A stretch of 64,000 nucleotides of DNA from Diplodia intermedia (lineage: Eukaryota; Ascomycota; Dothideomycetes; Botryosphaeriales; Botryosphaeriaceae): positions 100,218-164,217 of the forward strand of contig JAKEKT010000082.1 of NCBI GenBank assembly GCA_021495925.1. Reading direction: 5' to 3'. The translations under genes were made by a program, and so were the position numbers. How positions within the stretch are numbered: the stretch's first letter is position 1; each line of letters starts with the position of its first letter. Shown piece after piece: positions 1 to 10,574 of the stretch. The notes under the pieces are model-generated. The model was not told where the DNA came from and made no database searches. It saw only the letters and a program-made list of their open reading frames with translations.

Positions 1-269
1 ACGTCCAGTGTCATCGGTCGGTTTTATCAACCTGAAGGTGATTAACTCCGTGCCCGGAATATATAGCACCTGTAACTGGTGTACGCTCTCTCTCATCATG
101 CTATTATCAGGTTTTTTGAGTCTATTCGGAATAGTCATACTGATCCATATAGCAATTTGCGAAGAATGGGCTTTTCTCCGAAGCTGGCTGGAGGAATTCC
201 GCATGTTAGTTAGGTCATTATACCCGTATACATTTCGTACAGTTGCTTTTCATTTACATAAACCCGCTT
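1..269. other. 3' flank of the ECD-family gene
   Basis: This short stretch lies downstream of the stop codon of the first gene. I see no codon pattern or family resemblance in any frame. It probably holds the 3' UTR and terminator of the - strand gene. Confidence 0.5.
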
Positions 270-2382
270 TTACTTCTTTTCTGGTTCGTCTCTTGGCATA
301 TTTACTCCCATCATGCCCATCATATTGCCCGCAGGCCCTGCCATACCGGCTTGGCCCTTGAAGGCCTCGAGCATATTCTTCAGCAGGTTATAATCCATCT
401 CGCCAACCTCTTCCTCTTCATCATCGCTCCTTTCAATCTCCTCGACGTCATCATCCTCCACCTTCGCCTTCGCCTTACCCTTCCCTTTGATGGCTTTCTG
501 TTTATCCGTGGCCTTGGGCTTAGGATTCAGGTCCAGCGCTCCAGCCTCCTTGAGCTCCGCCTCCATACTCTCCATCATTTTCCGGAACTCCTCCGCTTCC
601 TTCGGATCATATGCATCTCCATCGTCGTCGTCAGAGCTCAGCTCCTCCACCACCTTTTCGGAGCCCTTCGGCGGTGGCCTCGGGGGCCCAAACGTCTTCG
701 CCTCCGCCTCCTTCTCTTTCAGTCTCGCCTCAACCTGCTCGCCCTTCAGCTTCCTCACCTCCTCTATCGGCATCTCCATAATCTCCTTGTAGACGTCGTC
801 CGGCATGCCCATCATCTCGCGCATCATCTTCGAAAACTCCTCCTCATCAAACGACGCCGCCTTATCCTCGCCCTCACTGCTGACCTCGCTCTCACCATCG
901 TCATCGTCGTCGTCGTCATCCTCATCCATATCATCCAGTTCCCCCTCCCCCTCCCCCGCCCCATCCAACCCCGCCGAGTCGTCGTTCAAGAAACTCTCGA
1001 ACCGCGCCACCATCTTGCGCAGATTCTCCTGGACGTCCTTGTCGCCGAACCCTTCGTCGACGCCGCGCGCGCCGTCCATGGTGAAGGCCTTTTTGCCGGC
1101 CAGCTCGCGCTCGAAGTCGGCGTAGTCGATGTCCATCCAGCCGTCGTCGTCGTCCTCGCCGCGCGCGCCGTCGTCCCACGCCGCCACCTCGGCGTCCGTC
1201 GGCAGCGCGTCGGCGCCCGAGGCGACGTCGTCGAGCAGCAGCCCCATCTCGCGCACCGCCGGCGCGTCGCGGTGCGCGGCGTCGGCGAGCAGCATGTCGA
1301 AGCCGCACGCGAGCTTCATGCCGAGCCGCAGCCGCTCGATGTCGTCGCCGTCGCCGTCCGCGTCTGCGGAGGGGTGGAAGAGGGAAGAGGGAGGGGGGTT
1401 GGTCAGGGCGGCGGACCACGCCTTGTTCGGCGCGTCGAATTCTTGCGACTTCAGCTGCGCGTAGCCGACCTTGGTGAAGCGCACGCGCACCGTGACGAGG
1501 TCCCGCGGCGGGAACTTCAGCGCCATTTCGTCGTCGTCGTGCTTCTTGAGGATTCGCAGCGCGATCGGGTCGCGCAGGTAGAAGGCTTCGACGGCGGGGC
1601 TGATGTACGCCGGGTTGCGGCGCAGCAGGTGCGCGAGCGGCCGCGGGATCCGGACCAGGGCGTGGTGCAGCGTCGCCGCGATGTCGGACGGGTAGTTGCG
1701 CAGCCGGTAGAAGGCTTCGGACTCGATCAGCGGCGAGTCGGTCGGCGCCGTGGGCGTGCCGGTGGCGATGCTGTTGCGGGCTTCGGCGAGGGTGAGGGGG
1801 CGTTTTTCCGGTGCGGTGGCGGGGCCGGCGAGGGGGATGATTTTTAGTTGGCCGGCGTTGAGCCATACCTGGAGTTGGGTGCGTGAGTAGGAGTGTTTGT
1901 GAGCGGTGGTGGTGGTGGTGAGAGCTTACTCTGTTCTCGGCCACTCCCGGATTGAGCCATTTGGGAAGCGTGTTGGCGGCTTCGATGAGGAGGAACTCGC
2001 CGTCGGTGTCGTAGAGGCGGATCCAGGCGTCGGCGAATTGCTTGCTGATTTCACGCAGCAGGTAGACAATCAGCCACTCGTCGGCCACGGAGTCGCCGTA
2101 GTTGGTGGTGCCGCGCAGCAACCACGTGCCGTCCTCTCTCTTCAGCTCCAGCTTGAACGACTCGCGCTGCCATATGTAGTCTTTCAGAAGTTTCTTGGTG
2201 AGCAGGTTTGCCGCGGTTTCCAGACTTCTCAGCCGCTCGCGGACCTGCGAGTCGGTGGCGAGCTTGGAGTCGATTACGTAGATGATGTACTCGACCGTGT
2301 CGTCGGGCAGCCGCTTGGGAAAGCCGTCGAAGCCCTCGCCGAACCATTTGAAGTCATCGCCGCTTCCGTTGCTCCTCTGCAT
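270..2382 (-). CDS. Ecdysoneless/SGT1-family (ECD) protein
   Basis: Two exons (2382-1930 and 1868-270) joined across a 61 nt intron give about 683 residues; the junction keeps frame exactly (phase 0, donor GTAAGC). The N-terminal part (WFGEGFDGFPKRLPDDTVEY, then a DYIWQRESF-like stretch) and the middle are those of the ECD/SGT1 family, conserved from yeasts to animals and linked in other organisms to transcription, splicing and cell-cycle control. The C-terminal third is very acidic, with a run of eight Asp around position 920 of the window followed by SMMREMMGMP-type helices and Lys-rich segments, as usual for the family. The start at 2382 gives the family-like N-terminus. It is divergent from the ApsB-like gene and shares a 437 bp promoter region with it. 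Family call is strong; molecular role in fungi is not clear. Confidence 0.88.
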
Positions 2383-2819
2383 GATCGGAAGCGCCCGGCC
2401 AGAGGACGCGATAGGGTGCGGTACAAAGCTCCTGGAAGATGCCGGTTCAGTTTGAGAAAATGCTTGGTTAGCGATGTGCAGAAAAGTGTGGCGTCGAGAA
2501 TAGGTCAGTTGGAGCGGATGGCAAAGGCGGAAGGTCTTGGCCGCATGGCCCGTGCGCATCTCCAGGCAGGGCTGCGGGCCGCCAGTCCCAAAACGACAAC
2601 AGCAAAACAAACAACCGCTCGCAGCTACAACCGCCCGCCCACCTTCCGCCAAATCGGCAACCACAACAATCCACACGCGCGCCCGCCATTGCGCGCCATC
2701 CCCGCCATTTTTTTTGTTTCTTACCTCTGCGCACGCGCATGACTTGGCCACACTAAAACCGAGAGCTGCTGCTGCGCGCCCCACTAAATACCCAACAGCA
2801 AAAACCCACCGAAACAACC
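2383..2819. promoter_or_regulatory. Shared divergent promoter region
   Basis: This is the 437 bp between two divergent start codons. It is CA- and purine-rich toward the + strand gene, with a typical fungal leader (AAACAACC just before the ATG at 2820). No clear TATA box was recognised. No coding sequence is evident. Confidence 0.45.
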
Positions 2820-5800
2820 ATGGCGCACCTCTACCCGGACACGCCGCGCACCGCCTACGGCGACGGCGACCAGTCGCGCCTGACGACGGCCGACTTGGAT
2901 CTGGACATGTCCATCGAGCCATCGTTCCACTCGCCCTCGAAGCACGGCGACGACCTCGTGCGCCAGATGCGCGGCCAACGCACCCCGCGCGGCCTCAAGA
3001 CGCCCTCGGCCGGCCGCAACCCGCTCGTCGCCGGCCGCCGCCAGCAGCAACAACAACCCCCCGGCAAGCCCGAGTTCACCCCGCTGCTGAAGAGCGCCAT
3101 GAAGAACCGGATATCGAGTGCGTACGACCGGGAGCTGGGCGCCGCCGGTGGCGCCGTCGGCAACCCCGTCTTCGGCAAGGCCGGCGTGCAGACGCCCGCC
3201 GCGCTGAAGCCCGGGTACAAGTTCGACAACAGCCCGCTGCCCGAGGGCAGCTCCATGTACGACGGCTCGTCGGCCACCAGCATCACCGAGCTGGCCGACC
3301 CCGCCCCGCACGTGCCGAGCAGCAGTTTCATGTCGACGCCCATGGCCCTGCCGCGGTCGGGCGAGATGGATCGAGGGAATATGCTCACCTTGCGCGAGCA
3401 GGAAGCAGTGCGTTCTGGACGTCTTGCCTGAGAAATGTGACTGTGGCTGACATGGCGGGAGTGTAGAAAATCGCCCAGATCGACAAGGACAACTTCGGCC
3501 TGAAGCTCAAGATCCACTTCCTCGAGGAGAACATGCGACGCACCGGCTCCGAATTCCAACAAAACGCCCTGCAGGAGAACACGGATCTCAAAGTCGACCG
3601 CGCCAAGATGCAGGTCGAGCTCAAGAACATGAAGAAGTCGCTGCAAAGGGCCGAGAAGGAGCTCGAGGAGTACCGCTCGCAATTGCAGGACTATGCCGAG
3701 AAGGTCAAGAAGAGGAACCTCGACTCGAGCGCGCGGGAGGAAATCCAGGAGCTGAGGAATCTTGCCGAATCGAGGGCCGCCGAGCTTGAGCAGCTTCAAA
3801 AGAAGGTGGATTCGGCTGGCAAGGATAATGAAGAGGTGGAGAAGCTGCAGGCCGAAGTGGAGGAACTGGAACAAGAACTGAGTCAAAAGGACCAGGAGCT
3901 GGATGAGAAGGACGAACAGCTCGAGGATCTCCGCGCCAAGCTGGAGACGGCTGAGGCCGGTGATGGTGATTCCGAGGAGAAGCAGCGGGCCATCGATGAG
4001 CAGGCCGACAAAATTGACGAACTCGAGGATCAACTACGGAAAACCGCCACCGAGAGAGACGAGAAGGAAGACGAACTCGAAGAACTTCATGAAAGGCTAG
4101 AAAGCCTCGAAGGCGAGAAGGACAACCAGCTGAAATCATTGCAACGGCAACTGGAGTCTTTCGAGCGGTCGAAGAAGGAGGATCTTTCGGCATTGGAGGA
4201 AAAGATTCGGCTGAAGGACCTGGACATCAAGTCTCTGGAGCGGCAAGTCGAGTCCGCCGAACGCGAGAAGCAAAGCGAGGTCGATGCACTCCTCGACCGC
4301 GTGAGGATTGCCGAGTCTTCGGGCGGAAACCAGGCGCAACTTGCCCAGCAAGCCGCCAACGAAGCCCGCGAGAAGCTGCAACAGACGACACGCCAGAAGG
4401 ATGACGAGATTGACGCTCTCCAAGCCCGGTTGGATGCAGCTGAAGCCCTAGAAGACAAACTCGAGGAATGCCAACACCAATTGCGCCAGTACGCCGACGA
4501 TGCGAGGCGCCGAGACGCCGTGGAGGACAGACGAGAGCAAGAGATCCAGAATCTACGTGAACAGCTTCGTACGTCGGAACGGAACATGAGCCCTCTGAAG
4601 AGACGGATAGGAGAACGTGATGGCGCCGACCGAGACTTGGAGAGGCTTCGGAACACCCTAGCGGAGCGTGACCGTGAGGTTGCCAGCTTGAAGCGCGCTG
4701 CCGAAGCTCAATCCGCGTCTTTGGAAGAGCTCAAGCGCACCCAACTCGACGCTGCGAGCCGCTCTTCGGATGCCGAGGGTATCAAGAGGGCTTTGGAGTT
4801 CACCAGGAAAGACCTTGAGCAAAGCCGCAGAGCCCAGGAACAAGCCGAATATACTCTCACCCAGCGCACGCGCGAATTGGAATCTGCTCGGCAGTCTCTG
4901 GAGGAGCTGAGGCGGTCCCAGCTCGAGGCCGCAAGCCGCTCTTCAGACGTCGAAGGTGTTACCAGAGCTTTGGAGTTCACCCGGAAAGATCTCGAGCACA
5001 GCCGCGCTGCTCAGGAGCAACTTGATGCCCAACTCTTCGAGCGCACTCGGGACCTGGAATCAGCACGTAGATCTTTGGATGACCGGACGAGGGAGCTCGA
5101 TACTGCCCGTAGGAGTCTGGACCAGCGTGTTGTGGAGCTCAACGACAAGAGCAGGGAACTGGAGACCACCAAGCGCGCACTGGCTGAGCGGACCGAGGAG
5201 CTCGAGCTGCTCCGTAGCAACATGAACGAGCCTGACACTCAGTTCGAGCTCGTCAACAACCTTGCCAGAGAGCGTGAGCAGGATCTCGACCGCCTTCGAT
5301 CAACCGTCAACGCTCGTGAGAAGGATCTTGAAGCTGTCCAAAAGCTGGCGAACGAGAGACTGCAGGCCATCAACACGCTGCGTGAGCAGCTTGCCAACTC
5401 GAAGCAGGAGCTCGAGGACGAGATCGAAGTTTTGATCGCTGCTGCTGATGAAGCTGATGTGGAGAGGGAGGCGCTCGAATTCAGAGTTCAACAGTTGGAG
5501 GAGGAAGCCAAGGGCTCTGACCAGATCCGGAACCAGCTTGAGCCGCTTGAGAAGCGCCTGCGCACTGCCGACCGGGAGAAAGCCAGCCTGCAATCCGAGA
5601 TTGAGTCACTCCAGCAGGATCTTGGCATTGCAGACAGGGATCGGGAGTCTCTACAGGCCCGAGTACGCAAACTCGCCCAGGAACTTGAGCAGCTGCGCGC
5701 TTCTTCCAACAACGGTCCCGACGTCTCAACGACGGGCGAACGCCGTGACCTGCACTCAGCCGTCAAGTCGGCGCAGCTCGAGGCCGAAGAGCTCCGCCTC

Positions 5801-6710
5801 GAGCTCACGAACCGCGAGAAGCAGCTCTCGGAGCTGCAGACCAGGCTCCGCGAAGACAAGAAGAAGCACCGGACGGCCGAGCTCGAGAACGAGGAGCTAA
5901 GGCTGCAAATGTCGGAGAAGGACGGCGAGCTCGAGGCGTACGCGGCGCGGTTCCAGCGCGAGGGCGGGGCCAACCGCGACGCGGTCAAGAAGCACACGGC
6001 CGACCTCAAGGAGCTGCACGAGATGCTGCGCAACGCCACGCTCGAGGTGGAAGAGCTGCAGCTCGCGCTGGCGGAGCGCGACGCCCAGCTCGACTCGCTG
6101 GCCAAGGAGTCGCGCCAGAAGGACCGCCGGCTCAAGCAGGGCGGCGACGCGCTCGAGCTCAAGGCCCAGCTGGCCGACAAGGACAAGCGCCACTCGGGCG
6201 AGCTCAAGGGGCTCGCCAAGCAGATCCAATACCTCCGCGCGCGGTGCGCGCGCGAGCAGAACTTCCGCGACGGCCTCGCGTACGAGAAGAGGTTCTTCTT
6301 GATGCAGATTGAGACGTATAACCAATGGTAAGTTTTTTTTTTTTTTTCACCCCCTGTTCTTTCCCATCCCCGCCCGCCCTTTACCATCCATCCATCCATC
6401 CATCCACCGTCGAAAACACTCGTCGACTGACTTCTCTCTCCACAGCACCCAAGCCGACCTCCGCCTCGTCGAGGAAATGGGCATCACCCCCGACGTCTCG
6501 TTCCGCAAGCGCAAGCCCTCCCTGCGCACCGCCGGCCTCGCCGTCGTCGCGGCCGTCCGCATGCGCAGGATGCGCGACGACTGGGCCGCCAGCAGGAAGT
6601 TGCACGATGCCCTCGTCAGGAAGTTGGAGAGCATGAGGAGGTCCGCGGCGGGGAGGGGGACCGCCGTCGGTGGTGGTGGTGGTGGTGGTGGGGGGAGGGT
6701 GGTGAGGTGA
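2820..6710 (+). CDS. apsB: ApsB/Mto1-like microtubule-organising coiled-coil protein
   Basis: Three exons (2820-3407, 3467-6327, 6446-6710) give about 1237 residues. The N-terminus is low-complexity with a conserved PEFTPLLKSAMKNR stretch. The centrosomin N-terminal motif (IAQIDKDNFGLKLKIHFLEE) begins right at the exon 1/2 junction; this motif recruits gamma-tubulin complexes in centrosomin, Mto1 and ApsB. Some 900 residues of continuous coiled coil follow, rich in Glu, Leu, Arg and Gln and including two near-repeat blocks around window 4720-5030 (LEELKRTQLDAASRSSD-type). The end (FFLMQIETYNQC, then RKRKPSLRTAGLAVVAAVRM) resembles a PACT-type spindle-pole targeting segment and is split by intron 2. 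Likely role: nucleating cytoplasmic microtubules at spindle pole bodies and septa, affecting nuclear migration. The symbol is by family resemblance. Confidence 0.9.
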
Positions 6711-7083
6711 TTGGTTGGTGAGGTGATATGAGGGCTTAAGTATGTGGTGGGGTGTGGTGTGGTGTGGTATGGTGTAAAAGTTGATGTGGTGGTGCAGTGG
6801 ATGATGGGCGTTTTTTTGGGGGGGCTTTTTCCTTTTGGGTTTTCGGGCATCCCCGTTTGGAGCACGGTACGGGTTTTTCGGGGGCCGGCCGGCCCGTTGG
6901 TGTTTGGGTGTGTTGTGTTCACGGGTACTTATTGATTGGGTGTATGTACGGCCTCGTCGATACATATGGGGTGAACAGGGAATGGAGGATGGTGGTGCTT
7001 CTTCATTCATATTTTTGTTAAAATATACTACATGTCCTTGGACGGCCGATTCGGAAGAACGCTTCTTTGATTTTTGTTTGGCT
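6711..7083. other. 3' flank of the ApsB-like gene
   Basis: G/T-rich sequence with runs of GTGTGG and a G/T-rich tract near 6810-6850. No gene is recognised. It probably contains the 3' UTR of the upstream gene. Confidence 0.5.
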
Positions 7084-7240
7084 TAACGTGTTCCACTGGG
7101 TTATGCGACGCCCCAGGTTATGAGACACCAATGAGAGAGCTGAGTTGATCGAAGGCCGAAGAAAATCCACGATTTAGATGCAGAATGTGGCTGGCCATCT
7201 CATAACTCGAGGCGTCGCATAACTCAGCTGAAACACTTTA
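7084..7240. mobile_element. MITE-like 157 bp inverted-repeat element
   Basis: Two imperfect inverted arms of about 40 nt face each other across a spacer of roughly 70 nt. The left arm core (GTTATGCGACGCC, then GTTATGAGA) starts at 7100; its complement (TCTCATAAC, then GGCGTCGCATAAC) ends at 7223. Similarity continues outward (GTGTTCCA-CTGG against GTGTTTCAGCTGA) to a TA dinucleotide on each side. Most arm differences are C/T or G/A. A TA-flanked terminal inverted repeat without coding capacity fits a Tc1/mariner-type MITE. A structured RNA or chance hairpin is possible. I saw no second copy in the window. Confidence 0.5.
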
Positions 7241-7720
7241 TCTTCTGCATGGGTGTGTTACACAAAGCCTTGCCTTGCAGCAAATAGCTGTCGGGCGATT
7301 GCGTATGCAAACGCTCTCAGCTCACTTGGGAGTCGAGAGGGGGGCTACAAGTACAACTACTTTCTGAATCGACACTTGAAAATGCACACGCTTTGATTTT
7401 TCGTCCGCGTGCCTACTTCGATATCCTGGAGTATCGATTTTCGGAGATCACATATTTACGTTGATATGACATCTGCAACGAGGTGGACAGATTCTATTGG
7501 ATCAGCCGCAGAGATAACGCTGGGGCATGCTGCGGGGTAGTAGTCCTTTCCTGGCGCTCTGCAGCATCACATAATACGCTGTTCTTATACACTTGTAGTG
7601 AAGCTTCCCTTAATGGACTTATGTGGCGCAGAACGGTGCGGGATATATAGGGCGTCTTCAGCTGAGCTGAAGTTTCCAATGTTGCAGCCTCTCCCGCTTT
7701 GAACGGCGCCTGTTGCGACC
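7241..7720. promoter_or_regulatory. Upstream region of the orphan membrane-protein gene
   Basis: No coding sequence is seen. A TATA-like TATATA lies at 7644-7649, about 72 bp before the ATG at 7721, a plausible core promoter distance for a fungal gene. Confidence 0.4.
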
Positions 7721-9265
7721 ATGGCTCTATCAAATGCTCCTACCGTGCTGGAAGAAAACTCGGATCCCAAGGCCTTTACCTCAGACGTCTTCAAAAGAGA
7801 GAAGGACGATTTTCCAGTCCTACCAATTCTTACCGACTCGCCGCACGGTGCTTGGAGCAGCGGCATATCTCAATGGGGTTATTGGATATTTGCACGTACG
7901 CTGTATTTCGTTGTGGGATGCTGTTATAGGGTACTCTGGCTTTTCTGGGAAGTAAAGCTAAGTATACCTGGACTTACGAAAGGAAAAAAACTGAGCGAAT
8001 ACGCGGTGGTAAGAGAAGCTCGATCATTATCTATCACTGTCAAAGGACCACATGTTGACTTCCAATTCCACAGAAATACTTTCTTATGGCATTTGACTAT
8101 CTCACGAGAGATGAAGAAAACTCAGTGATGGTGTATCCCCTGACAGGATTCTTCTGGATGTCGTATTTTCGACTTGGAGAGCCCCAGAACTTTGCACGGG
8201 ACTATACGGCCGCATTTTGTCGGCAATACTCGAAATGGCCGCCTATCAGCCTATTTTTAGACCACGGACTGCATCAATATGTCCCTTTCGATGATGAGTG
8301 GGACGATAAGATGTTTTTGATTCACTTGGTCTCCTTCTACAACGTTGCTCGCTTCACGGGAAAGCCATTCGAATCAATGGGTCTCAGAGTCATTCGTAGG
8401 ATCGACATTGCGAGGGTGAGTGTCAATGTATTTAAATTCTAAATAAACCATATTGGAGCTGATATTATAGAACCTAGCTTCAAGATGGCCCCGTGGTCGG
8501 AAAGCGCGAGTGCGTGCTTGATCTCGGAACATCTGGTCGGGAAGGGCGACCGATCCACTGGCTGACGCATTTACTGAAGATGCCAGACAATCAACATCAC
8601 TACATCGTCGACCAGCTAAAAGAGAACAATGTAGTGTGCAAGGAAGACACCAAGGACCGAAAATGCCTCGATGTCATCCGAACGTATAAAACCTCCTACG
8701 TCAGCTTGGCCGTTTGCATTCCAACTATACTCAGCCTCATTATCGGCATTGTTTGGACAAGTGTCGCGGCAACAGTGTATAGCCAAGAGGTACAGGTGAG
8801 CGCACAGACTGCGTTCACCATCAGTAGTTACATTGTCACAGCCGGTACGGAAGAAACATCGTAAACCGTAATCGTTGACTGACAAAACTTGCAGGGTCAT
8901 TATTGATCGCTCTCATAGTATACTTGGACGGAATTTTCGAAGCTAGTTCACGAGACAGTCAGGCCGTAAAGGACATTGACGTGCACAAGATAGTTGCTTT
9001 ATCGACCGATAAAGCGGATCATACGGCACCGCCCGTAGAGGAAATCGACCCGCAAGTGGACAATCCTGCCCGCTCCACACAAGCTTCCGTACGAGCCGAT
9101 GATGCAGATACAGCGAACGTTACAACCCTGCCCGTTGCTACACAAGAAAAGGCCCATCCGAGAAGGAAATCGGAATCGGATGCCCCTGCAAGGGCTCTTG
9201 AGGGTGCTTCCAGCACAATCTCGCTTCCAAAGACTGCAGTGTCGCTTCCGCCAGGGTTCGTCTGA
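7721..9265 (+). CDS. Uncharacterised fungal membrane protein (intact paralogue)
   Basis: Four exons (7721-8008, 8074-8415, 8478-8844, 8895-9265) give 455 residues in unbroken frame. Visible features: a hydrophobic/aromatic stretch around residues 48-75; conserved-looking soluble blocks (FFWMSYFRLGEPQNFARDY, ISLFLDHGLHQYVPFDDEW); two strong membrane helices at about 284-311 and 321-345; and a hydrophilic Ser/Ala/Lys-rich tail. The exon 3 acceptor was placed at 8477 because an earlier AG at 8470 would put the downstream frame into a stop. A second, decayed copy lies at 18611-20194 with introns at the same places, which supports this exon model. I recognise no characterised family; the pattern is that of lineage-specific fungal hypothetical proteins. 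Location is probably an internal or plasma membrane. Confidence 0.75.
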
Positions 9266-10574
9266 CTGTCAGTTCTGCATGGGCATGTTGATTTATGCCA
9301 TGATCATGCCTTTCCAACGAATGCTACCGTTCGGTCATGTTGGCCTTGTTCTGCCATTCAGGCCGATCATCTTCCCATCGAACCTGATCACACACGATTC
9401 AGGTCTTGGCTACGCTTCGGCGACCGTGATGATCAATCTTGAACGGGTGCAAGAGGGAGGGTTAGGGACTCATCATGGGATATAACATAGGAAGTGGAAT
9501 GAAATGGTTGTTGTACTCTGCTATCATTAACGCTTCCAGTCAATCTCAAAATTAGTCAATTCGAATCAATTTCACAATCCAATTCGAGTTTACGTTTTAC
9601 TCAATTTATCCACCCAGTTTACTAATTAATCTCACAATTCATCACTGGGATTCCAATTCAAGTCAACACACGCCAATCAAAATTCTACTTGACTGGAACC
9701 CTCAAAGTCTATCATTTCTACAAGAGCGAGGGAACGGCTGGATATCTTGCTGACTAACGATTCATGTCCTATAAACCGCCACAGCCAACCACGTGCGGGC
9801 GAGAGGAAGCGCCGGGCCGCTAAAGAAACCCACCAAAAGGTCCGAGCGATGGCGCGTCATGGCGGACAAAAAAATGGAGAGCGTCCATTGATCCAGAAAC
9901 CAATGACGTTTCGTCCCGTGATCAGCCTCTCGTCCGATCGAGAGATGGGTTATTGGTGGCGAGACGACGAACAAGAACAGAAACAAAAGCGGAAAGCGGT
10001 CGGGAGATCTCTCGTGCTCGACGGCCCCGTTACGGACTGGCGGCACGGCGGCTTTCGGACGGCGATTCATGACGTCCCGATCATCGAAAACCGTTGTAGT
10101 AGGCCCGGAAAAACAGGTTTGGCCGTTGCTGCTCTTGGCAATGGTTAGTTACCTAGTAGAGAGACGGGTGCGCGGCGGGCCGTCGGAGGTCGTTGTGGCG
10201 GAGCGGGGCGCGAGGTGGCGGCGGTCGAGGAGTTGTTGGCTGCTGAGCAAACGCAACTCGTTGTAGACGCATATGGGAGGGCATGACGCTTTCACAGACG
10301 ACAGCCGTGATTTGAACGACATATATTTGTAATTCGATAGTGCGTGAAAACAACAGAAAATATTCCACTGAACATACTCCTTGCACTCCTCCCCCGGTTT
10401 CCAACTTTAGTCTGTTCCCATGCAAGCAAGCCGTACCAACACCATCCGACCATGACCTGTATTTGCGAGTAGTCGAACAAGAGAGAGAGAGAGAGAGAAC
10501 CAGAACCGTTGCGGCGTAATTTTCCGTCTATGAACGAAGGCAATTCCATTTACTTTTTCCGTTTACCCGCCCTC
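9266..10574. other. Intergenic region, no gene recognised
   Basis: About 1.3 kb between convergent genes. The part at 9530-9680 is AT-rich with many short CAATTC/CAATTT motifs but no true tandem unit. A GA microsatellite (about 10481-10498) sits in the presumed 3' UTR of the - strand regulator. Open frames here lack an ATG start or any family resemblance. Confidence 0.5.

Noticed and set aside
243..1847. 534-codon + strand frame opposite the ECD gene
   Set aside because: The translation is His/Leu/Arg- and Val/Gly-rich noise; the - strand gene explains the sequence.
3705..6399. Long open frames antisense to the ApsB-like gene
   Set aside because: They mirror the Glu/Leu/Arg-rich coiled-coil coding and give Ser/Arg-rich translations with no family resemblance.
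9530..9680. CAATTC/CAATTT-rich stretch as a tandem repeat
   Set aside because: The motif spacing is irregular and no unit repeats; simple AT-rich bias is enough.
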